Part shown: one piece after another, positions 25,435-37,100 of the stretch | Layout of the letters: every line of letters begins with the position of its first letter | Numbering within the stretch: the first letter of the stretch is position 1 | Program-made: the position numbers and the translations under genes | Notes under the pieces: generated by a model | Told to the model about the DNA's origin: nothing | Database searches by the model: none | The model's input: only the letters and a program-made list of their open reading frames with translations | Assembly: GCA_903813345.2 (NCBI GenBank) | Contig: CAIIXF020000001.1 | Span: forward strand, 25,225,915-25,289,914 | Source: Owenia fusiformis | Taxonomy: Eukaryota > Annelida > Polychaeta > Sabellida > Oweniidae | Direction: 5' to 3' | Length of the DNA: 64,000 nucleotides

Positions 25435-27302
25435 ATGGAGTCAGATCGAGATGAATGTATAGCCACATACTTTGAAGACGGTTTTACGTACAAGGAGATC
25501 GGCATGTTGTTAAAGTTCCGTCATGGAATTACACTTTCGGAGAGACAGATCAAGAGGGATTTAAAGAAGATGGGGCTCTCAAGAAAATTCGATAAAACTG
25601 CCATTGGCACAGTTGCTGACGCTATCATTCAAGAGATAGATCATGGCAGTGGGTCAGCAATGGGATACCGGAGTATGCATGGCAAAATCACAAAAGTCCA
25701 TGGGTAAGTCAATTGATTGATCAATCTCCACAATTTTACCATCGGGGAAGTATCAATGTCCTGATTCCGGAATCGAGAATAGTATCTGGTACCCCGAATC
25801 CCGATTGTAAAATTGTGGAGATTGGATTTGAAAAATCAGCCCCACATTTATGAGGTACATGTATGGGAAGGCATAGGCTGGAATGTGATTCCGCCAATCA
25901 GATCACTTTAAGGCCAGCAACTATTCTGCCGTCAACTGAATACTTTTCTTGAAAATACCTACTGTATGCTGCCCATCAAGTCAGTTCAACATACACCAGT
26001 ACTCAATACATGTTACCTAGGTCATCTCAGTACCTGTACCTGTCGCTTAGTTTTCATTGAAGGCAAACTCAATTATTAAAAAGATGTCATCATGACGTTT
26101 GAAACCGTTGCCACTTGTGGCATAAGTTAAAAAAGTTGTGTCGTATCTTAATCTCAGTACATGTATTTTCCCCTTTTTGGTCCTCGTCATCTCATTTTCT
26201 GGTATATGTCACCTCAGAGTGCTGTTGTTTCATTTTCTGTTACCCATCAATTCAGTTGTTCCCGTCAACTCAGTTTTGTACCTGTCATCCCGCCCAATAA
26301 GATACTCATAAAGTTCTTTACCATTATACTGTATTTCACTATTTTATCTCCCCTTTTTCTGGCATAAAATAAAGTATGACAGCTTTTGTGAATTGCAGGC
26401 TGAAAACAGATCATGAAACAATTCGCCGTTTGCTCTCAGTTCTTGACCCAGAAGGTGTACACAAACGATCAACGAGACGCTTACAAAGGCGACAATATAC
26501 ATCTGAAGGGAGCAACTATATATGGCATATTGATGGCTGGGATAAACTAACTCCATATGGTTTAACTGTCCATGGATGCTTGGATGGATTCAGTAGAAGA
26601 ATATTGTGGCTCAAAGCAGGATCTTCAAATAAAAACTCTATGTTAATTTGCAAATACTTTTGCGATTGTGTTAAAAATGTAAATGGTATTCCAAAGATTG
26701 TTCGCGCAGATCGGGGGACTGAGAATGTCAAGGTTGAACTGCTTCAAACTGTTCTACGCTCTGTAAATGATGACTGTTCATGTAAAGTTGCATTTCTGTA
26801 TGGAAAATCAACTGCAAACCAGAGAATAGAAAGTTTCTGGAGTAAATTTCCAATATATGGAGCAGCAATGTGGATATCTCACTGCCGCCAGCTGTTAGAT
26901 GTTGGCATTATTGACAATTCAAACATACTAGACATTGAGTGTATGAGATATTGTTACATGGATCTACTGCAAAGAGAACTTGACACAACGCAAAGAATGT
27001 GGAATACACACCATATTCAAAAATCAAAATCTGTCAGTTCAGTTAATGGGAAACCAGATATTCTGTACTTTGCCCCTGAAGAATTTGGACATAAGGATGT
27101 GTTGCAAAAGATTGACCAAGAAATATTTGCTCAGTTAGAATCTGACAATACTTGTGTTGTAGAAACTAACAAGGAACACTTCAAAGAATTATTCCAAATG
27201 CTTATGGAGGAAAGTGGAAAATCAACCCCTAACACATTAGAGGAGGCAAGAGAGTTGCTGGTTTTTCTGTTAGATAAAATTAATCATGAACTGCAACAAT
27301 AA
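25435..27302 (+). CDS. DDE integrase/transposase, two exons, 390 aa
   Basis: Likely catalyses excision and integration of the surrounding element through its inverted repeats. Exon 1 is 25435-25703 (donor GTAAGT); exon 2 is 26399-27302 (acceptor TTGCAG). The junction splits a glycine codon (GG|G), keeping one frame of 390 residues plus stop. Residues ~8-50 form a helix-turn-helix-like region (FTYKEIGMLL ... SERQIKRDLKKMG). The rve-type core follows: WHIDGWDKL with first Asp D135, VRADRGTEN with D194, and NQRIESFW with E234, giving D-58-D-39-E spacing. A ~150-residue helical C-terminal part ends in a Glu/Leu-rich tail. The ATG is the first after an in-frame stop at 25414 and sits at the inner edge of the left terminal repeat. 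No frameshifts or stops occur, so the gene looks functional or recently so. The family is known from metazoan genomes as integrase-core proteins, and its exact superfamily is uncertain. Confidence 0.92.
25704..26398 (+). other. Integrase intron with a small palindrome
   Basis: A 695-bp GT-AG intron. Near its 5' end, about 25725-25830, it holds an imperfect inverted repeat: CAATCTCCACAATTTTAC pairs with GTAAAATTGTGGAGATTG. This looks like a ~105-bp MITE remnant. The short open frames seen here are not conserved-looking and are not called. Confidence 0.75.
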
Positions 27303-27776
27303 TCCATTGAATAAGCTTATTCACATCAGTAGGCTTTCAGATTTTTTGAATCAAGCCTGAAGTGTTGATGTTTTACAATTCTGTATAATTTGGTCGTAAA
27401 GCTGTTAATTGTAATGATTTTTCAAGTGGTTGGAAGTTTTCAGGTAGTTTGTCGGTGCAAGGGTTTTTTCAAAATATCACCAAATGGCTAACTCCTACTT
27501 TGAATTGCAATTCTTTCATTTCTATGTCAGTGCATCCATCTGTTTTTTTGTTGAAAATACAAGAGGTGAGTGAGTGAACAGCCAATTTGAAATTGTTAAA
27601 TGGATGTTATAAAAAATGACTTTGGGTGCATTAGACTAGTATTATGCAATGCAATTATATGAAATACTGTGTAATTAGCTGGAATTGGACACCTTTCCTT
27701 GCATAACATGAGCTCCTCTTTCGGTGGGATAATAATCGTATTGAATATATTGATAATGTTCATTCATTTCCAGTTT
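27303..27776. other. Integrase 3' flank, no further gene
   Basis: Downstream of the integrase stop I see no coding sequence. Around 27718-27740 lies a fragment ending GGTGGGATAATAA that matches the right end of the GGACGGA-containing repeats at 30322, 36116 and 46264. Candidate polyadenylation motifs (AATAAAATGAAATAAA) occur only at 28390-28407, beyond another repeat. Confidence 0.55.
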
Positions 27777-28305
27777 TTATGTCACCACCAAAAGTGGTGA
27801 CATATTGTTATGGTCTCGTGGTCTGTTTTTTGTTACGGCGGTTGGTGTCTGGTATCTGGTCTGTAACAAATTCTTACAACTTTCAATAACTTTACAAATA
27901 CTGTTTAGACTGACTTCAATTTTTTTCTGAAGCATCTACAAGGTCTTAGAAGTGCATATCTGACTTAAAATATGAGATTTGACCTTCAATGACCTTCTCA
28001 AGATCAACAAAAAAAGGTCAAAAAGGTCTTTTTTCAACTTGCTTCAAATTGACAAAAATTTTTTCCAAATCATCTACAAGTTCTCAGGAATTCAAATCTG
28101 ACTTTAGATTTACGATTTGACCTTTAATGACCTTCTCAAGGTCAAAACGGTCTTTTTTACTCTGCTTCAAATTGCACAATTTTTTTTTCAAAATCATCTA
28201 CAAGTTTTCTGAAGTTCAAATCAGACTTTAGATTTAAGGTTTGACGTGCTTTAAATTGACCAAATTGTTTTAGGTGGTGACATTTTGTCATGTTAATGCC
28301 TTGTT
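27777..28305 (+). repeat. Dispersed repeat, GTCACCACC family, copy A (full length)
   Basis: Begins TTATGTCACCACC and quickly forms a hairpin with GTGGTGACATATTG. The interior has repeated GACCTT/AAGGTC blocks, and it ends GGTGGTGACATTTTGTCATG then TTAATGCCTTGTT. Four other copies, in reverse orientation, lie inside the same large element, and I saw none in the flanks. No coding capacity; probably a non-autonomous element of unknown class. Confidence 0.7.
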
Positions 28306-29368
28306 CTTATTCCAGTCTATTGGGATGCACTGGAGTTTTACTTTTCCACTGTGGCCACCCTGTACAATATGCCATTATACTTGTGGGACAAATAAAATGA
28401 AATAAAAACACTTAGCATTTTAGTATCTCATTATATTTCTCATAACTAATATTACACAGAATAAGGTATTTCTGAATTATACACACCAAGATGCACTAGG
28501 ACTCAGTATTCCTTAAAAAGTAACATCATTATTTAATTCTTTGCAACTGCAAATATTGTTCTTCTTCGTTCTTTGGGATAATGAATGCATCTTAAAAAAT
28601 TTAACTTATAAACTAAAAAGTACTTGTTATTTTGATACAAGTGTCAGATACTCTAGTTTACAATTATAAATCAGAGATTTAAAGAAAATTTGCTTCATTC
28701 TTTCTAAATATGGTATAAAAATGACATGGTATAATGATGTTTGGCATGTTCAAAATATTGGCAATATTTTACATGCTTCGAAGAGTAATTCTTAACATGA
28801 TGTAACAGCAATCAATTTACAACAGATAAACTTCAGCTTAAATTATGCACAAATCAAGTACTGAACCGATTTCTTAATTGGCAATACAACTTACAGAAAT
28901 CTCCACATTCTATCCACAATTCACACTTACATGTAAATTCACATTTTCAGCATCTAGTAGTATTACATCACACAATCCATAGCAACAATAATCAACATCT
29001 TAAATTATTCAGGAATGTATATGATATACCTAATAACAGCTCTCATACAGTCATCAAAATTTAGTAATCAAAGTTTGTATAGAATCGTCTAATTGTTAAT
29101 ACTAAGTACTGTACAGGAACACTTAAAAATATCTTAAAACAAACTTTCTCAAGTACCTTTTTCATAGGCAAGCTAATGCTATAGGTATATTGATCATGAC
29201 TAAATAAATATTTTTAAAAAGCTTTCAGAATCAGACTACAAGTGGTCCCACAATGTGTTGGACATGCATCCATTTTAGCTATAAAAATAGCAATCACATT
29301 TGAGTATTCATAGTCAATAACATATGTCACAATTTTGATTGCATTTCTCTTCTTAGGAATGATAAATA

Positions 29369-29975
29369 CAGGGCGACTCAAAAAAAAATGACACCCACCT
29401 TTCGTTGCATAACTTGTTGGTCTATGGTCATACAGACTTGTCATTTAGCACATTTAAAGAAGACATAATGTGTAAAGACCTCAAGACATTTCAGATGTGT
29501 AGCTCAAATGGATCAAATTTTATGAGCGTTACAAGATTTGTTCCATATGACATATATGACGTACATTCCTTTGTAGGCGAACATGAATTCTACAGGCAAA
29601 GTTGTTGATTACCCTTACACATTGAGATATGGCCCTGATCTTCCTTGTAATTTCTCTCTTTAAGTCAGCTGTTTTGGGGATGTTTTGTCTCATACATATG
29701 GTCCTTTAAATACCCCGAGGTAAAAATTTGGTGGGTTAATATCAGGGGAATGGGGTGCCCACTCAATCTCAGATCTGCGGCTAATGAGAAAGTCTCCAAA
29801 GTGAGAATTTATTGTAATGCTCATAAAATTTAAACCACTTGAGCTACATATCTGAAATTTCTCGAGGTGCTTACGCATTATGTCTACTTCAAATGTGCTA
29901 AAGGACAAGTCTATATGGTAATGGACAAATAAATTATGCAGCATAAGGTGGGTGTCATTTTTTGCGTCACCCTTG
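29369..29975 (-). mobile_element. Mariner-like foldback element with transposase remnant
   Basis: TA-flanked inverted ends CAGGGCGACTCAAAAAAAAA and CAAGGGTGACGCAAAAAATG, both continuing into ATGACACCCACCTT. The arms extend inward for over 200 bp. On the - strand (around 29800-29690) a fragment reads EIEWAPHSPDINPPNF, the third-aspartate region typical of mariner/Tc1 transposases (xPxSPDLNPxDF). The arm structure and missing N-terminal domains show this is a non-autonomous relic, nested between the two genes of the large element. Confidence 0.75.
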
Positions 29976-30321
29976 TACATGATGAACGTCATCCAAATAT
30001 ATCCTATTTTAAGAAAATACACAAATTAACAATGTTTGGTCATCAACTGTTTCAATTTTGCTGGAGTTCTAATGAGATTGTGTGAGACTGGACCCAAAGC
30101 TATCCTATTTACACTGTAGAACTACTCCATAGTCAACTTTATTAGACCACAAGAATAATATTACGTCATAGTCAGTGCTCTCTCATGTTAAATCTTTTTG
30201 ACACTATGCCTGACACATATTCACTGTACCCTCCACTGTCCACTATTCACAAAACAGCCCCATTTTAATCCACTATGTTATAGAAGCGTCTGCAGTCTCC
30301 TTTGCCTTCAAACTAATCATC

Positions 30322-30998
30322 AAACTAGACAACACTGAGCAACGCCGAAGCGTAGCAAATCCCATCGAACAGCCATTTTACAAAATCCTTCTTCTTTTTC
30401 AGTTATAGCAAAAATTCATCATTTTAAAAATGGTCGCTCACTAGCCAAGAGTAATATATGTTTCTAAGTAGGCACATATACAATTTCAGCAAAATCACAC
30501 ACACAAACATGTAAATGGTGGCCATTTTTCAAAATGGCTGCCTACTACCTAAAGTGTCATAAAACAGTGTGCCATGCTTATGAGTATTCACATATCAAAT
30601 ATGAACAAAATCGCTCCACTACTTTTGAAGTTACAGCAAAAATTGTAAAGTAGCGTGTAAAAGCCGCCATTTTTCAAGATGGCTGCCATGTGTTTCTTAA
30701 ATATCTACATTTCTTGCTTTATCAATGTCCTATATAATTTTTTTACATTTTAAACACATTGCTATTACAGTTTTATATATTGTACCTAAATTACTGTAAA
30801 ATCGGCACTAAAATGACCGCCATTTTGAAACGAGTGGCCATTTTGAAAATCGGCTTTCGAGCAGAACTTCTACTCTCAAAACAAAATCGGGCAAACGGTA
30901 TTTGAGTTATCCCCCGGACAGACGGATGTACGGAAGGAAGGACGTACGGACGGAGGCGTTCCCTATATCCCTCCGAACTTCGTTCGATGGGATAATTA
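30322..30998. repeat. GGACGGA-containing dispersed repeat, copy 1
   Basis: Starts AACTAGACAACACTGAGCAA with AGCAAATCCCATCGAAC, and ends CTTCGTTCGATGGGATAATT; the termini are an inverted pair (AATCCCATCGAAC / GTTCGATGGGAT). It has GGACGGA microsatellite-like sequence near the right end and GCCATTTT-rich modules inside. Sister copies at 36116-36312 and 46264-47005. Confidence 0.7.
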
Positions 30999-31130
30999 GA
31001 GAAATGAATTCTCAGATGATAGCTTTAAAATGCTAATGCTAAAGAAATCTTAAGCTTCAGGCAATGTCCACTAAAAAATGTAAATCCTGACAGTGCGCCA
31101 GGAAACATGTACAGTATGTAGACAAGACTT

Positions 31131-34100
31131 TTAATGTTTGCCAAAGTACTTATTACTAAATGCATAATCAAATTTTGCAAATACACTATCTTGTTTGATC
31201 CCATCATAATATGGAAGGCGGAAAGTATTTGTGCATGTAGAAGATGTTGGGATATCATCATTGTTGTCATAGAATTCAATGGTTAATCCCGGGTCGAACC
31301 CTGTTATGGGTTCCGTTTCAGAGCCTGTTATGAATTTAAGTATCATTGGGATATCAACTGGCCTGTTGCCATCTGAAAATACAAAATATGAAAAGTGAAA
31401 CACATGTTTATTTTCATTCCAAAAGAGACTTACTTGTAATTCATAAGTTACTATACTAGTAGTAGCAATATTATGTGAAAAGCAAATAAAGTAAATAATT
31501 GAGTGAGTATAGTTAACCTGTATTGATAAATAGAGGACACTTTGATAATTTTGTTTAAACGAGACCTCTTTAAAGCACTTATATTTATTCCATATACTGT
31601 AATCAGAAGATGTAAGTCAGACTTAGTGTTTTATACTTCTAATTAGCATTACTTGCGCTTGCATGTACAACAAGGCATTAACATGCAAAATGTCACCACC
31701 TGCCATTCAGCTATTTGTGATAGACACAAACTGCCGAACACTGAACACCAACCACCGAACACCATCCACAAAAAAGTTGGAGACCATAACAATATGTCAT
31801 CACTTTGGGTGCTGACATAAAAATGAAAAATAGAAGATAATTATCAAAAATTGTTATTTACGCTGTACTTCTATTAAGTATTTGTTGAACATTCGAAATA
31901 TTTTCTCTTCTTTTATTTTACTGTTGGTTCCCGCTTCGGAAAACACAGGTTTTACGAGACTCTTCAACTTGCGCATTGTCATGACTGCCTGGGTTCCTGG
32001 GCGAAGCAGATACCGCATAACGGGCTTCTTCCTTACAAGCTAAAACAAAATGATTGAAGTACAGTTAGAGGTTTCAATGAATGCAAGTGGCAAATTAATA
32101 TAACATTTGGATTTGTAAGAAAAGTTTTTATCTTATGCTACAAGTGCATGCAACCATATTGTAATATATCCTTACGATTCTCAGAAAACCCATCTGACAT
32201 TGTAATCAAAGTCTAGCTACAGATGCTGCCGTTTTAACATTTTTGAGAACAAGTTCCTGAATTATTGCACAAACACACAAATACATGTAGATGAAAAAAT
32301 AGATGGATTGATGGGTACTCAAATAAATGGATTGATGGGTACTCTCTCTGAACTTTGTTGGGTTTAAATATATATTTACCTCAAGCACACCATACATGTT
32401 CATTCCTCTTGAAAACTCTCGCTCTCCTCCATTTAGTTCTAAGCTTTCCTTATTTAAGAGTCTATCCATCTGCCCCTCTGCCAGGAAGTTGACAGGTGGT
32501 CCCTCAAAAAGCAATGCCATAGCTTAAATTAAAAAAAATATTTCATTTATTTTCTTCAAAGAAAACATTTATGACCCCTACATATTTTTAGCTTTCATTT
32601 GAATCTAATGGAAAGTACAAAGGCTACTTCATATCAAAGATCAGAGTGACGAAATGACGAAAACTATTCAACTTATTTTGAAGCGGAAGTCAATACTCTA
32701 AAACGTTTTTAGAAAAGTTTTTCCATTTAAAATGTCTTTGGAAATTTGAAAATGACTGGTGAAAAAAATTATGTCCAGCCAAAATGTCTGACAACGGATT
32801 AGTCCTTAAGGCAAGCACTGGATGGGATAATTAACTTTAGAAGCAAAAATTAAAGAGCCCATAGGCCTAATATTAGTTTAGACAGCTACTCACCAACAGC
32901 AACACCAGCAGCAAAATATCCTATGTGTTCTCTTTCACTAGTACTGATCCAGCACTCATTGTTGATCACATTTAGGAATGGTGAATCATCGCCTTTGATG
33001 TACCTGCAATAATTTATCTTCGTGAATCTTCAATAAGTTTAAATAATGCATTATGTACCATTCAAATGTTTGCATGAGACACCCCACAAAAGGGTAGAAA
33101 ATTATCACAGTAGCATCCAAGGAGGTGGGATACTGCCATCATACTGTTTCCTGGGAGTAGGAACTTCTGAAATGTGAATTCCTCCTGGGTATTTCATGTA
33201 TTTCAACTATATTTGACCAGCTATTATTGTTACCAGGATGGGGAATTTAACTCACTTGATTGCTACATAGATGGGGAATTTGGCAGCCCATTTTCTATTT
33301 TGTTGAAATCAAGTCTCAGTAAAACCTTTAAATATTACATTATCTAATTCTATATTACAGTATGCTCAATCCACTGTTGTTTTTCAGAAAACCCAAAACA
33401 AACAAAATAGTCTGGGAACATAACTTGTACTGGTCTCACCTCCCATATACATCTTAATCCAAGATTTTCTTGGAGGAACATTCATACATACAGCTTTTTG
33501 TTTGACCAATTTTATATCTGCATTGAAACTGAATGAAAATCAGATATCATAAAAAATATTATACAGTAGCAAAAAGAAACAAGACACTAGGAAAACAATA
33601 CTGCACTCTTGAATAGAATAGACAGTTTTTGGAATGAAAAGTCCAAAATGGCTATATTAACATTTACTCAGAATGACCAAAAACTAATCATTACTAGACT
33701 TTCAATAAATAATTGAGCTAAAAAATTTAGGTCAAATGGTTTGGCTTGAAACATACAGACAAGACTTTTCAGACGAGATTTTAAGAATGAAAATCCAACC
33801 CCTTATGAAAAATCTTGCAAAGGTTACAATATTAATTCCTTCATAATATTTTCACTTGCTCCAAGTTACACATACATTATATCTATTGAGAGAATATTAC
33901 CTTATTAAATCTGTAAGAAGTTCTCGACGTGGCCCACCAAGATCTTTGGCATTTTCACCATCGTACATCACCTCTATTCTCTGCCTAAAGTGTGTAGGAG
34001 GCCATGTTCGCACTTGCTCATCAAAATCATCAAAAATGATTTTCCCATCATCTCCAGTCAATCTAGTCACACATATTAGAGCATCTGTCTCTTTGCCTCT

Positions 34101-37100
34101 ATCGAATCCATTGTCATCCATATTGTTCATTTCATCTCCCTTGAGAATCATGATACGGTACGATTTCAACACAATCACTGGATTTATTTCATTTTTCCTG
34201 AAATAAAGCATTATTGAATGTTATTAAAGAGATTTTGCAACTCACTTATAGCATGTTTATTATTCCCAAATAACGTATAACTTTTGATGCGTTTTATTAT
34301 GTCATCATTTATTGGGCAGCTCTATACGTCCATAAGTGTGATATTCTTACATAGACAACGATTTATAAGAATATCACACTATGTACTTACAGACCTGCGC
34401 AATTCATGTAAATGATGACGTAATCAAACGCTTCATAAGTTATACACAAGGCATTAACATGACAAAATGTGACCACCTAAAACAATTTGGTAAATTTAAA
34501 ACAAGTTGGAAGGCCTTTTTGCCCTTGAGAAGGTCAATGAAGGTCAGATCTAAAATCTTAAATCAGATTTGAGCTTCTGAGATCTTGTAGATGATTTTGA
34601 AAACAAAATTTAGTCAAATGCTGATTTTGAAAACAAAATTTAGTCAATTTGAAGCAAGTTGAAAAAAGACCTTTTTGACCTTTTTTGACCTAGAGAAGGT
34701 CATTGAAGGTCAAATCTAAAATCAGATATGAACTTCTGAGAACTTGTAGATGATTCAGAAAAAATTGAAGTCAGTCTAAACAGTACCGGAGTTTCTTGCG
34801 AATAGGCCCATGGGCGTTTATTTGAAAGAGGGGTGAATGAAAAAGTTTTTTTCCCTCTTTATAAAGGCCCATGGGCGTTTATTAAAAATGATTTCAAATA
34901 AACGCCCAGTGGGCGAATTATTCGAGAAAAGGAATGAAATTGCGAACAGTACATATGTAAGGTAATAGGTGATTACTGTCATTCTAGTACAAATAATTAA
35001 TAAAAATATGACAAGAGGTTACATATTGGTCAACGTTCTTGCCCGCGTTCATGATACTAGTGCATGAGTATGAAGGACATGTGTCATATTTGCGATCTAT
35101 AATATCCCTCGACATAAACGCCCACTGGCTTGGGAGAGCTATTTTCCCTCTAAATAAACGCCCACCCCCCTTGGAAAAATGTTTTTTCCCTCTTAATAAA
35201 GGCCCATGTGCGTTTATTAAAAATTCTTTCAAATAAACGCCCAGTGCAAAATAAACGCCCGTGGGCCTATTCGCGAGAAACTCCGGTATTTGTTAAGTTA
35301 TTGGAAGTTGTAAGAACTGTTACAGACTCCAACCACCAACCGCCATCACAAAAAAACGGAGACCATAACAATATGTCACCCCTTTTTGGTGGTGACATAA
35401 TTAGACGGGAATAATATAAGTGAGTTATAAGTGAGTTGCGAAATCTCTATTATCATGGCAGTTCCATTATAGATATTATAAGAGGCAGTGAAAATGTCTT
35501 TCATCAATCATTTTATTTAAAAAATCAACAATGTTGATAGAATGACTGACCAATCAATGTATAGTCAATCCCATGGGCTTGTTTTGTCAGCCAAAAGTGA
35601 TATAATGGTCTTCTCGAAATGCTGCCTAAATATGGGTTATTGGATTTTAATCTCACCTTGACTGAAAGCACATTCACTTAACTCCTATAGATGTAAATGA
35701 TGGGAACTACTGCCATTTTTATGCCCTATACTGTCAACCTGATAAACACTAACCTCATTGTGAAACCATGGCCATAGCCACTACTAGCCAGGCATAAGGC
35801 AGGTGAGGCAACTGCCTCGCCAAAATTTAATAGAAAAATATCAATTCAGACATTTGTTTTGAATTGAAGTTGTGAAAATGAACTCTTTTTATCTTTATAG
35901 TGTTATTTCGCTAGTGCCTCAAATTTGCCTCGCCAAATAAAATTTGCCTCGTCAAATTTAAGATCCTGGCTATGCCTCTGAAAAGCTCCAATATGTTCAT
36001 CTTTTTATGTTTAAATGAGAATCATGGTTTTGTGATCATACTGTATATTAAATATACAAAACACAAAATCCATGGTCATTCTTGCTCTGTGGGGCTTTAT
36101 TTCCTCAAATATACAAACTAGAAAACAGCAACTTCACCGAGTAGCAAATCCCACCAAACAAAACATGTCTCGATAAATAGCAGCCCTCTTGAACAGAGCT
36201 CCCTTATCCCCATGCATCAACCAGTATTTGAGTTATCTCCTGGACAAACAGATGGACGGACGGACAGACGGCTTTCCTATATCCCCTCGAACTTTGTTCG
36301 GTGGGATAATTACCAAATATATTTCTGTCTTTAAAGGAAGTCTGCTCTACTTACATGTTGAATATAAAATCCTCCATCTCTTCTTTTGAAAGGCAATAGT
36401 CCATCCTACAAGGTAAAAAGTTATAAATGTTACTGATTGTATTGTATAGTATTCTTATAAGACTCTAACTGTCTAATATAAGACAGTTACAATACAATGT
36501 TGTTCGAAATGCTTGTATAATGTTGTATCTTTCAAATTGTTTTCAGTACCAAGCCTATAAGGGGACCTTTTTTGGTTAAGTCTAGGTTTGCTAAATCCAT
36601 ACTGAAATTACATTTTTGGTTCACCATTCTGAGCACTTTTCAAGTGATTTTGGGCATTTTTGGGCCAAAGTTGTCAAAAGTGAACCCCCCTTGAATTTTT
36701 AAAAAGCAACCCCCCCCCTTTGGCAAATCCTGGCTACGGGCCTGTACATGTATGTATATGTGGGTTAATCTAAGGTAATGCTCATCATAAACCTACTGCC
36801 ACTCATCAGAATACATGTATTTGTGGATTTGTTTTAAGTGAAGATTCATATGAGGGTCCTGTTGAGAGGTTCACTCCTAAATAATACTTTCTAATGACAC
36901 TGAATGAACTTACTGTATATCACTGGCACCTTCAACTGCCTTTCTGATGGTATCCTCATTCCTGAAAATTCAACAAATGCTTCATTAAATAACAGCTTTT
37001 CTACAACTGTTTCATTTTTTAAAAATCTTTCTAATCAAGAGATGTACACATTATGGCTGGATAACTGAGAGAGTCGAAGATGTGCTTGGCAAATCCAGTA

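Larger units (their letters stand above)
34228..35448. mobile_element. Foldback element, outermost of a three-level nest
   Basis: AGAGATTTTGCAACTCACTT at the left pairs with an inverted AGAGATTTCGCAACTCACTT at the right, and TTATTATTCCC with GGGAATAATA further in. Inside are another palindrome (34262-34445), copy C of the GTCACCACC repeat and, within that, the 34786-35286 MITE. No clear target duplication. Confidence 0.6.
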
